Made by a program: the position numbers and the translations under genes. The notes under the pieces were generated by a model. The model searched no databases and was not told the origin of the DNA. It worked only from the letters and a program-made list of their open reading frames with translations. Shown here piece after piece: positions 1-14,626 of a stretch of DNA of 64,000 bases. Every line of letters begins with the position of its first letter. Position 1 is the stretch's first letter. This DNA comes from Burhinus oedicnemus. Lineage: Eukaryota; Chordata; Aves; Charadriiformes; Burhinidae. The stretch lies in assembly GCA_008921705.1 (NCBI GenBank), contig VFFE01006595.1, forward strand, positions 452,120 to 516,119, in the 5' to 3' direction.

Positions 1-2489
1 TGTGCCTCAGGGGAGTAATGTTGTGTAACGTGTATAACAAGATGAAGTATGTTCATTATTTTGAAAATTAACATCAGGAAACAAAGTCCAGAGTTTCAAT
101 CTAGATTTATTTCTCATTTAAATCTCACCCACTTTTTTTTTTCCTAAATGAAGCCTGCAATATTTTGATTTAAATTATAGTCATCAGTTAAATCATTCAT
201 TTCAGGTATGACAATAAAAGTGATGCGTTGTAAAATCCATTCCTCTGCTGACATTAGGGAACTTGATTTTAATGTGTGTGACTGAAACGGCTGCTGCTTT
301 CTGTGCATTTGCCTTTGAAAACACCTCCAAAAATAGTAAGGCTAGAGAAATGCTGTGGTAAATGAAATTGCTTTCTCTGGACTGGTTTCTGGCAGACTTG
401 GCTACGTAAAGGGAAAGACACTGGTTTTAGGAACTATCCGTGTTTATGAGAAGGCTAAATATAGACATGAAAAGGCATGCTGTTCCTGGACAAGGAAAGC
501 AAGCATGTTTTCAGGAACAATTTGCATGGGATCTTACCCACTAACCTAGAAAAATAAACAGCATATTCTAATGCACTCAGGAAAATAAAAAACACCAAGA
601 AATTCCCCAAACTAGCAACACACTTTTGTCAAAGACAGAAACTCAACACACCATGGAAACACTGCCATTCTTTCCTGTCTTGACATATCTTCATCATTTA
701 TTGTACTTGTCAAAATTTTCAATAAAGTCCAGACTCACCAAGAAGGCAGCATATAAGGGGGTAGAATATCCAACTTCTACACCCACGGGTATTTTGTTTC
801 CACAGAGCTTTGAAGAAGGGAGGAAAAGAAGTACCAGGGTTTGAGGTGAGCACCCCAGCCCTCACTGCAGACGGCAGCAAGTGGAGCTGGCTTGTTTGAG
901 AGCTGCATGGCAGCAAGCCCACCAGCCAACCTGAGGTGGATACATGTAAGCCTAGATGGATTAATGTTTAATAAATCCTTCCCTACAATCACAGAAACAT
1001 TAGGAAGCCGGTTAAAAAAGCAACAGTGAAACTGTTCAGAGGGAAAAATATCTGGAGGTGACTAATTCAGTGACTGAGCATAAACAGGAAACACAGCAGC
1101 TGCACGCAGCTTGGTTCAGGAGCAGGGACACTGCTGGGTAGATGTAGTTTATCATTAGAGGCAATGAGGTATTTAGAGAAATCAAATGAAGCACTTGTTC
1201 TCTGTAACAAGCTCAGCACTAGATGAGGGAGCAGCCCACAGATGTGCTTCCTCCCACTAGCACTGATTCGTCTGGGTTCCCTGGGCAAGCTGCATAACCA
1301 CCCAGCCTTCAGCTCCCCCGTCTGACACCAGCCCAGCGCTGTTAGGGCTGTGAATGGCTGTGTCAGACATTTGCAGGGTGCTTCTGGTGCTGCCGAGGTT
1401 TCAAGGCCTCATGCTTCCTACCCCTGGAAGTGGCTAGGGGCACGAGCAGCCTTTGCTTTCCATGCTGGGAGCCCAATTGGTACCTGCACAGCTGCCGGAC
1501 CTTTGCTCTTTCCTGATTTTGTACCTGAACTGAAGCTGGAAGAGCTGTGGGGAGGCAGGAGACAGTGTTTATCTAGTCCTATGTAACAAGAATATCCATT
1601 CAAGTGTCTAGCTGCCTGCATAGCAGGGTGCCAACAGCTCTAGCAACAGGAGATGTACGCAACTACTTCAAATAACTGGTTAAGAAGTATTCAAAAATGT
1701 TTTTGAAGTTAAAAACTATATATAGGAATAAGGCTATAAAAGCTTTATTAGCACTCCTTTATTTTTAATCCTCTATTTTTCCTCTTGTTTCAACAGAAAG
1801 CAAGCCAGGTATTTATTTCAAGCTTGCACTGATAGCAGTGCCTTGCCAAGAGCTTGGCCACAAGAGGAGGAAGGTGCTGACACCAGGGCAGCGACTCTGC
1901 TGTGACAGCAGGCTGTGAATCAGGCCGTGAACTGGTGCTTGGCATCCAGCAAACACTCGGGATGTGGAAGGGCACAAGCTCCCTATTTTGTTTCCGGACA
2001 CCTCAAGCAAACTGTTTGGGACAATGACTTGCCACTGTATTTTCCATCAGTGATCCCCATTACCACCATCTTGAAAACAAGCCCTCTGACACAGAACATT
2101 ACTATTTTAGTGATGGAAAATTGTAGCACTGAAGTGTCACTCGGAGCTATGACAACTTTTGCAGAGCAGAAACAGCAGTCACATCTGTAAACTGAGTGGT
2201 GTTTCTGTAGCCTTTGGCATATCCCTGCTTCCCTAAGCAGAGTCCAGTCCTCATGTGGACCTAGCAGCTCAGCCTGGGAAACAGTCCGACCACATTTCCC
2301 AGCAGTTATCTTGTATAGGAGTTTGGCGTAGGTATGTCTGAACAGAGCTTCTCTTTCCACATGACTCAAAGCTGTCCTAAGCGGGTCAACAGCTTCCCTA
2401 AAAACATGCCGTAGCACTGACATTTTCAGTGGCTAACTGTCTAGGGAGATGGGAACACCTTCTGCATTCCCAACCCTAATACTTAAAAA

Positions 2490-2590
2490 TGTATACAGTA
2501 TATGTATACAGTACAATAAAAATACATTATATAATGCATGACGTGTATTATACTATAATGCATATATAATACATTTGCATTATGTACCTA
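2490..2590. repeat. AT-rich block with nested direct repeats and dyads
   Basis: TGTATACAGTA occurs at 2490-2500 and 2503-2513, followed by runs rich in ATAATGCAT and TATATAATACAT. The block is low in complexity and partly self-complementary. It could be an old TA-type microsatellite. Confidence 0.55.
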
Positions 2591-2770
2591 TCCTACTGCA
2601 TGCATTTCATTGGAAAATCATGGCTGCACAGTGAATGAAGATTAATGTAATGGTGGCAAAAATGAATACAAAGACTTAGAAGCTGCACCAAGCATAGAGA
2701 TCACCACAGACCTCAAAATAGAAAGCAACAGTTCACCACTCTGCTCTGCTGCCTGATGTTTCTCAACAGT

Positions 2771-2784
2771 CACACACACACACA
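2771..2784 (+). repeat. Microsatellite (CA)7
   Basis: Seven uninterrupted CA units just upstream of the CR1 fragment. Likely polymorphic. Confidence 0.85.
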
Positions 2785-2934
2785 ACTTGCTCACATTTCA
2801 ACACACAAGTTGGCAGAGCCCTCAGGCTAGAAACCATGGCCCATTTCCAGATGCCGATTTTATTCTGGTTTGGCACAGTGCCCATATTCTCTACCCATCT
2901 GTTTCTTCCTGCTCTCTCCATTTTGCCATCCTTA

Positions 2935-3066
2935 TTCAAGGTTAGGTTGGACGGGGGTCTGAGCAACCCGATCGAGTTGAAGATGCCCCTGCTCATTGCA
3001 GGCGGGTTGGACTAGACGACCTTTAAAGGTCCCTTCCAACCCAAACTATGCTATGATTCTATGATC
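2935..3066 (+). mobile_element. CR1 LINE, 3' terminal fragment
   Basis: About 130 bp of the 3' untranslated end of a chicken-repeat-1 (CR1) non-LTR retrotransposon. It contains GGTTGGACGGGGGTCTGAG, then GTTGGACTAGACGACC, the complementary pair TTTAAAGGTCCCTTCC, and ends in imperfect octamers of the ATTCTATG type. The 5' end is truncated just upstream, as in most avian CR1 copies. It is antisense to the proposed glypican gene. No coding part remains. The octamer end sits at the edge of a GC-rich block. Confidence 0.93.
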
Positions 3067-3145
3067 CTATCTCCCCACATCCTCCTACCCAGCTCACACC
3101 ACACACCTCCTTCTGACTGTTCCCCCACTAGCCCTTCCCTTCCAG

Positions 3146-3184
3146 GCTGCTGCCCCTGGGACAGCAGAGGAAGGGGGCAGCAGC
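3146..3184. repeat. GC-rich hairpin, 11-bp stem with 17-nt loop
   Basis: GCTGCTGCCCC (3146-3156) pairs exactly with GGGGCAGCAGC (3174-3184). It sits in a GC-rich block (about 3067-3330) that starts right after a CR1 3' end. Confidence 0.8.
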
Positions 3185-4580
3185 AGGACTCAGGTCTGTC
3201 CACAAGCTGGGAGAACACTGGGTGGCAACAGGACTGCAGCACAGAGCAGCGTGCAGGGGTGGCAGAGGGGGTGCTGCAGGGTGAGGGTGCTCGCCTGTCA
3301 CCCACCACAGACATGAAAGCTGGCCTTAGAGCCTGTGCAGGAAGATGTTATGCTACAACGCTGCAAGTGTTACAGAGACAAAATCTAGATTCTAAAGAAC
3401 AGGTGAAATGCACTTTGGACAAAACAAATAGTTCCAAGTTCATCTTCCCATGCATCCAGTCATTTATGTGAAACAATTTAAAGGCGCTTTATACAGCTTG
3501 TCCTCACTAAGAGCCTCTTCTGCCATGCAGATATTTACCTTCCCCCAGTCTTGCTTTCATTCTTATAATATTACCACCATCAAAAGTCATTTAATTTCAA
3601 TTTCATGGCTTGATTGGGCTGAATGTAATGGAACCAGATGCTGTGAATGAATGAAAGTTCCTTCTGTCAACACCCATCATATTTTTGAACTAAGTGGGCC
3701 ATGTTCAGCTGCATGCAGGTACTTCATATGCTTTCAGAGCATTTATCTGACTGTACCAGGTATGAAGCCAGTCCAATGAGCCGAAACTAAAGTAAAAGCA
3801 TTAAACTGGCCTTTGTTTTTCCATAAAGAAAATACTATAAAGCTTTAATTGCTAGTTAATCAACATACTCCAAAATAAATGAATCATACTATTTTTCTTG
3901 GTGCTTACGTTGTTTAAAATAGCGAGAAAATTATATGCTCATTTTCCCCCCAGGGTTTTTAGTGGTGGACTATTTCAAAGACAAAACAATTTAACCAGAA
4001 CATTTTCGTTCAGTATAATCACAAGGCCACTGCTGAATACCGCTGCATAAGAACTACAGCATTTGAGAGCGCTAGGGGCTGGTACACAGAGAGCTTCCTT
4101 GAGAAACAGGATTTTGCTGAAACCCTCCTTTATGCTGCCTATACAGTGATACGATGGGCTTGCATAGTGCCAGTGAGGGAAGCCAGTCTGGATGGGCAAT
4201 ACTTTGGAGACTACTGGAGCAACGCCTGAAGTTATTTGAGGGGGTTCAACCAGCATTTTTCTAACTTTTTCTAGTGGCCCTCCAGACATCAGCTGGCCAG
4301 CAAAACAGTTCAAGGAACTTGGTGCAAAAGATATCCATAGGATTCACTTTCAGCTAACTTCAGCAGCAATGAAATATGGAATTCAGCAAATGAATGAAAC
4401 ATAATGGAACAAACCCACTGCATTACAGAGGTATTTAGTGTAACACTTCCAAAATTAATCAATAAACAAGAGTATTAATCTTAAAGTGTATGAATTTTTA
4501 AAGAAGTCTAAGGTAGAGAGGTTCCAGCCTATTGGAAGCAGATCTTACCCAAGCTTCAAAATTATTTTGGTGGAAAAGAG

Positions 4581-4599
4581 AAAAAAAAAAAAAAAAAAA
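4581..4599 (+). repeat. Poly(A) run, 19 bases
   Basis: Nineteen A. No retrocopy or LINE tail was recognised upstream of it. Confidence 0.9.
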
Positions 4600-7500
4600 G
4601 AGTCTCCTTGGATCTGTGAGTGGTGGCCTCAGCAAGAACAGGAGTGAGGTGTCAGAGGCCCATCATCTCTGGACTGAGCCCTTCCTTTACTAATGAATAG
4701 TACAGGATTATTCATCAATATCAAATGGCAAACCTAAATGCCTATAAAGCATCTTAATGTGCACTAAAAAGCTCTACCGAACTCTGCTAGCCTTATTACA
4801 GTCCCTCTGCTTTCTGGGTATGCACTTTACTTGCTCTGTAGGGTAGGAAAAACTTCCTGCTCCGAGCACAGCATCTAGCATGTTGAGTCAAGGTAACGAA
4901 GACTCTCAGAATGTGCTAAGACGTTTCCAGGCTCGTGCCCTTTGATGGTTTGGGTACTAGATCTTTCCGGTAAGTTTTGTAGACTGAGAACTGGTTTAGG
5001 AATAAGTACCCAAATTTAGCAGTAGTTTCATGGAAACATGTGGGCAATAGTTCAATCTTGACATGGGGACCCACTGGATGCGCAGTAGCGTAATTAACAG
5101 TAGCTCTAAAACATAGTTTAAAGCAGAAATTTGCATGTGGGATGTAAGTGCTTTTTTCCCCCCACTGTTGATCCTATCTTGCCCAGAGTGAGCACACAGG
5201 ACTGACTGTCACCTCAAGAAAGCTCCTTTTCCCAAGGGCCTCCATTTCCTCAGGTTCACCACACGTGCAGCTGAAGCACTTCACTGCTCACAGACACACA
5301 AGTGAGAATTTCGAGTATTTCACAGATGTGTGCTGCTCGCATCACGTAGCCTGCTACTCTTTTTGCCAGCGCACTCCGTAACTGATGCTCTGCAACACAA
5401 GGGACAGCAGCGCCAGTGGGGCAGAGGCCCTTTTTACGCTGATCCATTGCACAGACATTGCATTCGTAAACACAGAAGGACTGAACACCAGTAAATAGTA
5501 TAAATGAAATCACCATGAAAAAAAAAAACCCAATGTATTTTTGAATTCAAATAACATTTCTTTTGACAAGGGCAGGGGGGGAGGTATTCCAGCTTCTGTT
5601 GTGAAGTTTGACATTTAGAGAGAGCTGCCGACACCAAGACATCTGCTTTTACTTTCCACAATGACACATTTACTTACAATGCCAGCTAATTTTTATATAT
5701 ATTTTTTAATCTATCTGAGGTTAAGTTCCTTATTTTCAATAGCATGCAACAATGTGTTTACAAAAATTTTTTAGATGGCCAACAGAAAATTTTCCCCTAA
5801 ATATTTTTTTGGTAGATGGTTCATTATGGAAAATCAATAATGGTGTTTCTCATTAAACAGTCCAGCAGAATCATGAATGTTAAAACTAATGAATTTAACA
5901 TTGCAAGACAATTTCCATACTTTAAATCATGAGGTTAGTGACATTATTAGCCTTTTCCCTCTCTAAAGCTCTTTTATTATTTCTGATTTTCTCTTCCTCC
6001 TAGGAGGATATAATTTATGAGGGCAACCTATTCTAAGCTGGGCTACCTCTTGAATTCTTGCTGATAGGAAACAATCTTATCTACTAAAATAACAGAATAA
6101 AATAAAACTACTTAAGTATTTTTAGAATATAGATGAATTTTCCTCTTGCAAAAATATGAATTTAATACTACTGGAATATGCACAAATTTGACTTAATAAA
6201 TACACCAGGCAAAGAAACTAAACTGCTTCTTGTGCAAAGGAATTGACATTCATGGTTCTCATACAGCTGGGCACATAAAACTTTAGCAAGGAATTAAAAT
6301 TATAAATAGAATGTTCTCAATGCTGAACATAGGCTTCCTCTCCTCCCCAAGTACATCCACCATAAACATTAAATACATAACTAACCTTCGTCTTGTTCAT
6401 TAATGGATTTCACTGTTTTCAACATTCAGAAATCCTTGACCACAGTGATGTTGCTTTCAGCCGAAAAGAAACTCGGTGCACAGCCCTGTCTATGTGATCC
6501 AAATGTATTACCACACTGATAGTCTGACCACAGCAGAAGATGCTTGGTGGTGTTAAAGACAGGCTGCCCTATACAGCAAGCACAGTTTTCATGAGAAGCC
6601 ACACAACTAGTGTCGTTTATGTTTTCTAAAACAAACATCTTCACTCTTATAAAACAAAGTTATTTTACTCAATATGGAAAGCATTACATGGCCCATGAAG
6701 GATCCATAATGCAGTTTCTAGAGCATATCATCTCCAAGCACGCAGAACCAGGGAACACATGTAACCAATGCTCCAAATCCTGGAAACCACTCCTGACAGG
6801 GAGTACCAAATCCTTCACTTCCCAGTACGGGCAAATAACTAGGGAAGAGGAAGAATCCCTCTGCAGAAAACACACAAATCACAGAAATGCCAAAGGCATT
6901 AGAAAGAGTGTACTACAAATATCACTGTGCAGGACTAACACTCTTGGGTTTTGCTAAAGCGCTTGCAGTGTTCATCCTGCACCTGGGAGAAGAGCTGAGT
7001 GCCAGTTTGTCAGTGTTGGAGCATTTTTCACTCCTACCTAAGGGCAGCTCCTACAAGGACATGGATTTGGGTGAACCTTGAGCAAATAATCCTTAATCTT
7101 CCTTGTGGTTAAAACTCATGAAATGAAACTGCTGAATTAAAATCAGGCAACTTGGGACTAGGACTTGCAGTGAGTTCTGCCCAGACAGATCCCAGCGTAG
7201 ACTCCATCCACAACAGGTCTCTGCAGCTGCAGTTCAGAAAATATCCTATTGCCCTTTGCAGAAACTTATTTGACTGCTGGAAAGGAAGTGGTGTTAGTGG
7301 CAGCTTTAGCTGACAATGACTTAACACAAGCACTGGGGTCATCACAAACATATTTTTTTTTTCCCCACCTTTTTTTCTTCCTTAGGTATTTTTCAGTTTT
7401 TTCAGCTGTGGATGAGTTAGAGGTGGTAGATGTAAAAAAACATGCTTTAGGCTGAGGACATAATGTCCGTGTCTTGCAAAAGCAAAAAGACATAAACTGA

Positions 7501-10500
7501 AACCTTTCCATTAATAGCTAAATGAAAGGAATGTCTTCATACATTATATCCTTGTAATAGCTTTTGTGATTATATTTTTATAGCATCATGGATTGTCTCT
7601 CAACCTCTGTTCTTTATTAAGCTTTCAAAACACCTTGCTAACATGAACAAGAATTTTCTAAGCTATTCCTGCCTGTAAATATATTACTACAGAACACAAA
7701 ATTAACTAAACTTTCAAGTAAGACCTAGGTAAAAAAAGCAAATCAGCTTTTAGACTTCATCCAGAACAGACATAAAAGTCTGCTGTTCTTAAGTCACAGT
7801 CAGCCTATGTCACCTACCCTAGAGAACTGTGATGCTTCACTTCCCAGGTTACACCCTGCTTCCCCAGGCTGTTACAACCACATGCAAGTTGCCACTTGCA
7901 CAGATTGAAATTCGGGGACAAGAACACAAGTGAAGCCTGTAGCTAATTCAGGTGCATAACACAGGTACAGGGCCCTGCCTCATCACTCGCATCTCAGCAA
8001 GAGCTTCCTCCTCTGTCTGCCTGTTTCCTTAGGCTTGCTCTCAGTACCGCAATAAAACTTTCACACACACAAGAAACAAAAAGTGGTTTATCAGAATAAA
8101 GAATCCAAACTGCACGTTTACCCACCCATGTAACGTGAGACAGTTTATAAAAAGGCAACGAACAAGCAAAGCCCCTTGTGATTTCTGAGGCACTTTATAT
8201 AAGTCCCAAGACAAGAACCTGGTGCACAAGTCAATCATGTCAATGGAGCCATGATCTTTTTTAGGTAGAGGAAGGTTTCAGAAGGAGCCTGTGGCAGTGA
8301 CAGCCCTGCTAGGTGTGGGGACAAGGAGCAGTATTGTGGATCCCAGGCATAGGGATCTGCAGGCATCCTCCTCTGTCAAGAGCTGGCACAGGGAATGCTA
8401 CCAGGGTCTCTGCCGTCTGGCTGTTTATGGCAAAGCCGAGGAGAATAAATCCTGAAGCCCCCATCAGCACTACCAAAAAATGGAGTTTGCATTTGTGGTC
8501 AGATTTGACTGTGCTCAGCCATGGTGTAACTCACTCTGCACGGTCTACACAAGACTAACTGAGCTAACAGACAGCTCGGCTTTGAGGGTGGGCTCACTGT
8601 ATAGACCAAGTCCTGAAGAGGAAGGAAGGGTTTTTAAAATATTGGTTAGTGCACGGGAGGAAGAGGCAGTGCAAATAAAGTAACAGGTTTAGGGAAAGAT
8701 CCTGAGCGATATTGTTTCAGAAAGCAGTGAAAGTTACTGAAGAAAAAATGAGCTTCACGCTTAGCAGAACCTGGTGCAACTTGACTGTAATCAGCAGAGG
8801 CAGTACCACTTACACCAGATATGAATTTGGCCCAGCTCATTATCTCTGTGCTGCCTCATTGCTCACTAACAGCCACAGTAAGATTCTGAAGTGTAAGGCA
8901 GAAAAGAGAATCCCAATCTGTTCTGCTCAGTACAGGTAGCATATAAATAAAATATTCACTGTGTGGGCTCTACCGCTTTTGAATTGTTTTATCCTTCTTC
9001 ACTTAAGGTACAGATCCGATGTCTTAATTCAGCCTATTACATATAGCCTGCACAGGGCTGGAAGATGCAAGCAGGTATTACCGAGCTGTGGTTCACCTGT
9101 CAGAAACTATGCTGACTCTTACCACCTTTTTGTTTCAAAACAATAGATTTGCACATAAAACCTCTCTTCCCCCACTGAAATTGGCTAAACATTGGGGATG
9201 AGCCACAGGGAAGATGAATGTATGAATGAAGCCTAATGGTGGAAAGGGGATGTGTAGGCTTTAATGACAGGATGAATCGCTTTCTGAAATGCTCATCTCA
9301 TATGGCAGCGCCTGAATGCAAACAGAGACCAAGTGATGCCTCAGCCAAAAGTTGAGGAGTGTTGGTAGAGGTCTGACTGGCAAGGGGATTACACTAAACC
9401 CATTGAAGGTTTTTCAGTGCAGGGAACCCTAACTTCTTTATGAGGAATATCACATGCATTCATGATCAAAAGCTCTCTCCATAACAAGCAGCAAAAGATC
9501 AAGGAAAACAGTATCAAACGGGATATGCCCTGAGGCTCAATAAACTTGAACAATTCTGTTTACTGGCTGTGTGAACTGTCCAGGATACTGGACCTGTGGG
9601 TCAGGAATACGTGGCAAGAGAGCAGGCAAGGCAGTAAAAAAGGTCACAAGATGGTGAAAATTGCATTGCAATCTCCAAAGAGTTTGTTCCTTGTGCACCT
9701 AAACACCTTCCAGGCAGAACATCCTTTGTAAGCTATGCAGAGTGCACAAGAAAGTAAATTCCATGGGTTTAACTGTGCAATCATTAAGAATATATAATTC
9801 AAGAGTGAGAATAAAAAAAATGAAGGGGAGTCATTAAAAATATTGAGTTTGAATAAATGACTGGCAATCTGAAAAAGCTGCAACATACTTGTCTGGAAGA
9901 AACTGCATGTGCCTTACTTTAGGGCTGCAGAAAGATGGGACGCTTGGTTGATACTGTTCACAGTAGGTAATATGCAAGATGATCCAGCTGATCTGCTGAA
10001 GCAGGTAATTACCTGGATAATTTAATATGATTTAAGGAAGAACAATTACACATCCAATAGTTAACAGAAAAGCAAAATACATCATGAGTAAGGTTTTGCT
10101 GAAGGAAATGGGAAAGGCTAGAATACTTTGGGAATTACACTACACCAAAGAAAGATGAGTGCATCAGCTCAGTACAAATGACTTTTTAGAATGGGAGATA
10201 CAAGAAAATGCTCGCTTTTGATATAATCGACCTTTTTCACATAGAATAGCATAGTTCTAGGCTCAGTTTGGGTCAGAATTATGTGCAGTGCTAATTTCCC
10301 AGTTTAAGACACTTTCATGTTAAGAAAGGTGCAAAAAAGCCCCAGTCAAGTCACAATACTGATGCAGGGACCAATAAAAATATTTTCAGGAGTTAAACAT
10401 CGCAAACTCGGATGAACAGACAACTAGACAGATTTCTTGAAAGCCCAGCACTATAGATTCAGGATGTTGTTTCTTTTCTATAGAAGTTTGCTGGTTTTTG

Positions 10501-11280
10501 TTTGTTTGTTTTTAAAAACAAGGAGGAACAGGCTTTAACTAAGTCCAGCATTGTATGCAAAATTATTATTTTTGGTGGAAGACATGGACTTTTCTTTGGA
10601 AAAAAAAAAATCTACAACAGCCATTGTTTACCCCAAAGCACAGGTCATTTAGCAAGAGGATAGAGTTTGGTGGGAGGGAGAACCTGGACCAGGTGCCACT
10701 TGACAGAAGGTAAGTGCACAAGACACCACTCCTGAGGCACCACAGAACATTTGATATGGAAAGGTTTCGATTTCAGGGTTTTGATTATTCACTAACTTGA
10801 TGGGGATAGTTAAAGCCTAAAAGCAAAGCATCTTCCAACCAGCCAGAAGTATGAGACAAGCTCTGTATTTAGAGAGAGGCATATGAAGTTTAAAGGAGGT
10901 ACATGTAGGAAAGACCAGTGAATCTCTTGAAATAGCCAGTGCTTGCTGAAAGTTCAGACTATGTGTTTTTATGACTATAATGTGCATCAGCCTCTGTGCA
11001 CTGGAGCAAGAGGGGCCTCTTCTCCGCAGCCCCTATGCTGCCAGGGGCCAACCACAAGCCTGCAACAAAGGCAGGAGGAAGCCCAGTAATGAAGGATGCA
11101 GGTGGATAGATGTGGGATCTCTCCTGCCTCTGCAATTAAGTCTGTGTGAACTCAAGCAAGCCACTTTGCCCCTGTGTCTCTCTCCTTATCTATAGAAGGG
11201 ACATCATCATCCTTATCTCCACTGAAGTACTCTGGCATTTACAAAGATAGAGAAAGTTAAGTAGCCTGAGAATTTCAACC

Positions 11281-11297
11281 TTTTTTTTTTTTTTTTT
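11281..11297 (+). repeat. Poly(T) run, 17 bases
   Basis: Seventeen T after TTCAACC. No minus-strand retrocopy was recognised next to it. Confidence 0.9.
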
Positions 11298-13939
11298 AGT
11301 AATTAAAAAATATCATATGCTTGTACTTTTAGCGCCTCTTCCGTTTTCCCACATGCAGAACATCCCAGAGCTTTCTGCTCCTCCAGTGCACTATTTCCCC
11401 CACTTTAGTTTCTCAAATACATTCAAAAAATCAGGAAGGGAAGAAAAGCAAGAATAATATTCTTATCACAAGAAGTGTAGAAACTAATTCTGGATGTTAA
11501 AATTGAGCACAAAATTGGTATACTTATATTTGCAGTAGATGGTCATACATGAGTAGTTTAATATTCTTAATCTTAAGATTTATATAACAGCATTTTTACA
11601 CATTCAAAGCTTCTCAATGTTTACTAGTCCACTGGAGGATACTTAAAACAAACCAGGACCTTCAAAATACTTGGTAGAAAACAGAACATGGCTTTTAGTG
11701 CTCTACTTGTGTCCAAATAACAGGACATATATCATTTTCTAACACTGTAGTACACATACTCCTTCTCCTATTATTTAAAAGCATTAGGGCTGTTAACCTG
11801 TAAATGGCAGCTCCAGAGCCAGGCAATAAAAATGCACTTAGAGCTATTTTAGCTCCACATGTAAGTAATTCAAGCTTTTACATTATTAGAAAAGGCACCG
11901 ATTGTGACAAAACTGAGGCTTTTTTCACCATTCATATAACATATTGCAAAATAGAGATGCTATTTCTCAAATCTGCTCTACACCTACCTTTGCACTGATA
12001 AAACTCTTCTGGTTAGGGGTGTCAATTCATATTAAAACAGACAGATTGGACAGAGGCCCTCACATGATCACAGTGACACAAGAGGGTTATACCAGCACTA
12101 CTTACTCCCCTTTCTTTGCATACAGAAATTATAATATACAAACTCCTTAGCAATGATGTAACTGTTTCTGTAAGAGAAAAGGGAAATCATCTTCAGGTGT
12201 TTGTGCTTCTGTACAAGAGGCACCCTCCAAGACAAATGGAAAGGCTCAGGCTGCTGTTATTGCTCCTGCATGCCCGCAGGCTCAGGCAGACATCACTGCA
12301 TCATTGTGTACTTGTCTCCTGTTTTCAAGGTCATATTCTCAAACATGAGACCTAGAAACAGGCCTGGGGTTGAGGTGCTGACTTCCAGCACTTCACATCG
12401 GGAAGTGGGGTTGCAGTCACACATTTTGTTCTCCCTGACATGGTTGGCAGACTAAAAACCCACCGTGAAGAAAGCCTGACTCAATATGAAACATCACAGC
12501 AATCGTTCTTTTCCACTAGTTTAAAATTCATGTAAAGCATCCTTGTTGTACTGGCCCTGATTTTGAGTCCCTTTTGCCTGATAACATCTTCTGGATATTT
12601 GACAGTATTTAAAGAGTTAAATTATAGGAAGTAACTTAATGCCTTAGAAACAGGACTCGGACCAAGACACATCATAATATATAATTTCAGCTAATACCAC
12701 TAAGCTAATAAGACCAAATGCTTTCTTAGGCGATAATTGAATTTCTGTACTACAAAGAACTAAACAAGGAAAGTCATCATAGTGGCCATGGAGGTATAAC
12801 TTGTTTCTGTCAAATCCCTTTCCAGCACTCAGAACTGGTAGAATGAGACATGATTTTGCCTCTGGTCAATGCACTGGAATAATCCTCTTCCAATAGTAGT
12901 ATGTGTTGGCCTCAAAATCATTCCTATACAGCAGAGCTTTTCCTCTCTCCTTTGGGCACATCTGGTAAAGACAGTAGTATTATCTGTTTATCTAGCTTTG
13001 TTAGGAACGTAGTCAAGTTACTCTGCAGGATGAAGCATACTAGCATCTCACTGTGGCATTTCATTTATGCTGTTATTCATGATATCATTAAGTCCTAATG
13101 GTATTGAGAAATATCACAGCTTCTAACAAGGTTGGTACTAACCATTCCATCCTAAAGGGGTGCCCTAGAGGTTTTGCATTTAGGAATTCAGATGAGCAAG
13201 ACCAACAGTGTTGGCTACTGCTTTTTGATTTGTGCTTTGAGCTCAGTCTTTTTCTCTTAAGGCTTTCTGACATTAAATGTGTTTCTTCTGAATCAGCACA
13301 GTTGCCTGTCTAGTCTCTGGCTAGAAATGTAGGCTGCAGACTGAACCTGGAACACATCAGCAATCTTTGCTTGCTCTCAGCGACTGTGACTGCCAAGGAG
13401 AGCTTGCAGAGGCAAGGAAAAAGCAGCCTCATTTGCTGCCAGAGTCAGTGATAAGGAAACAGGTCCTGATTAGTTGCACGTTCAAGCCTTGGCCACAGCA
13501 TCCATCACACAGTCACTTACATTCCTGAGCTGACACAAACCCCAGAGAAAACCCTGTACCATAAGCCAAGCAAGAAGGCAAATGTACTTTTTAGAAGGAA
13601 GCAAAGGAACTCATATCCACAGATGCTTAAAATAAACTGATGAAGTCCCAAAATAGTAACAAGTACAAGTAGCTTCAACATACTTTGAAAACAGGAATTA
13701 AAACCCTTTCCCAAACACCAACCAGTACCTCTGTTGTTACAAGACTGTCTGTACAATACTAGCCTTAAGAGAAAAGTCTAGCTTTATTGATACAGTACCT
13801 TCCCAAAACAGTAATGTTTATTCATATCTGATAAATTGTTACTTCTTAAACTGAGTCTCTAGAATGAGCTTTTACTGATAGTTAAAATTAGTGTATCTTT
13901 TGGAACTGGCTTCATAGAATTTGAGGGAAAAAAGAACAG

Positions 13940-13954
13940 CAACAACAACAACAA
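13940..13954 (+). repeat. Microsatellite (CAA)5
   Basis: Five CAA units following an A-rich run. Confidence 0.8.
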
Positions 13955-14606
13955 AAGACAAGAATACACACTTGCATTATCTCCCTATCTCTCTGATGTC
14001 AATTAATTATCATAATAAAAAGAACCTTCCTTCAGATGCCAGACGTTATCCAATATCTGGAAAAATAATATATATTACAGTTTTAGCCCTGTTACTTTAA
14101 AGAAGCTGAGTCCCGCAAGAAATGCCGTGAACTAGCCTCCATTCTAAAAGATATATTGCACAGGCTGTTTTCACAAACTATCCTCAAACCCAAAGAAAAC
14201 ATTTCTTCACCTTAGCAATCAGTAAACCTAATTAAGGAACAGAAATATTGCAAATGAATGCACTTAATTTTGCAGAAAATGTGCAGCATATGCAAACTAG
14301 TAGCAAACCAAAAAAATGGTTGGGCATCCCTTTTCTCTATTCAGATCCCATGAGTTCCACAAGGAAAACAGCTAGGAAGTCAAAGGGGAAACACACAAAT
14401 CCTTGCCATGCAGGTATTACAAACCACCACAGCTTCCTCTCCCCACCCCTTCCAAAGTCATTCCTTTACAGAGGCCTGTAGACAAATGATTCTGCTCTGG
14501 AGAACATACCCTCAACAGACCCCATGCTATGGGCTAATATTGTGTGGCCAGAGAGGATGGGAAGAAGGCATAGGGTATCCCATTCACTGACAGACTCAGC
14601 TACCAT

Positions 14607-14626
14607 GAATTATCTGAAGATAATTC
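14607..14626. repeat. Short inverted repeat, 9-bp arms
   Basis: GAATTATCT and AGATAATTC separated by GA. It lies between unremarkable sequence; chance is likely. Confidence 0.6.

Larger units (their letters stand above)
1..2934. other. Intronic sequence, no gene seen
   Basis: AT-rich non-coding sequence. Apart from the AT-rich block near 2.5 kb and a (CA)7, nothing is recognised. Short open frames here (up to 146 codons on the minus strand at 1983-2423) show no motifs. Confidence 0.6.

Noticed and set aside
1983..2423. 146-codon minus-strand frame
   Set aside because: No recognisable domain, no splice signals of note, and codon content like random intron.
7350..7386. Strong polypyrimidine tract ending CTTCCTTAG on the plus strand
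   Set aside because: Acceptor-like, but on the strand opposite to the glypican exon and with no coding or donor partner nearby.
10240..10275. CATAGAATAGCATAGTT as a CR1 octamer end
   Set aside because: No CR1 3' untranslated sequence follows on either strand.
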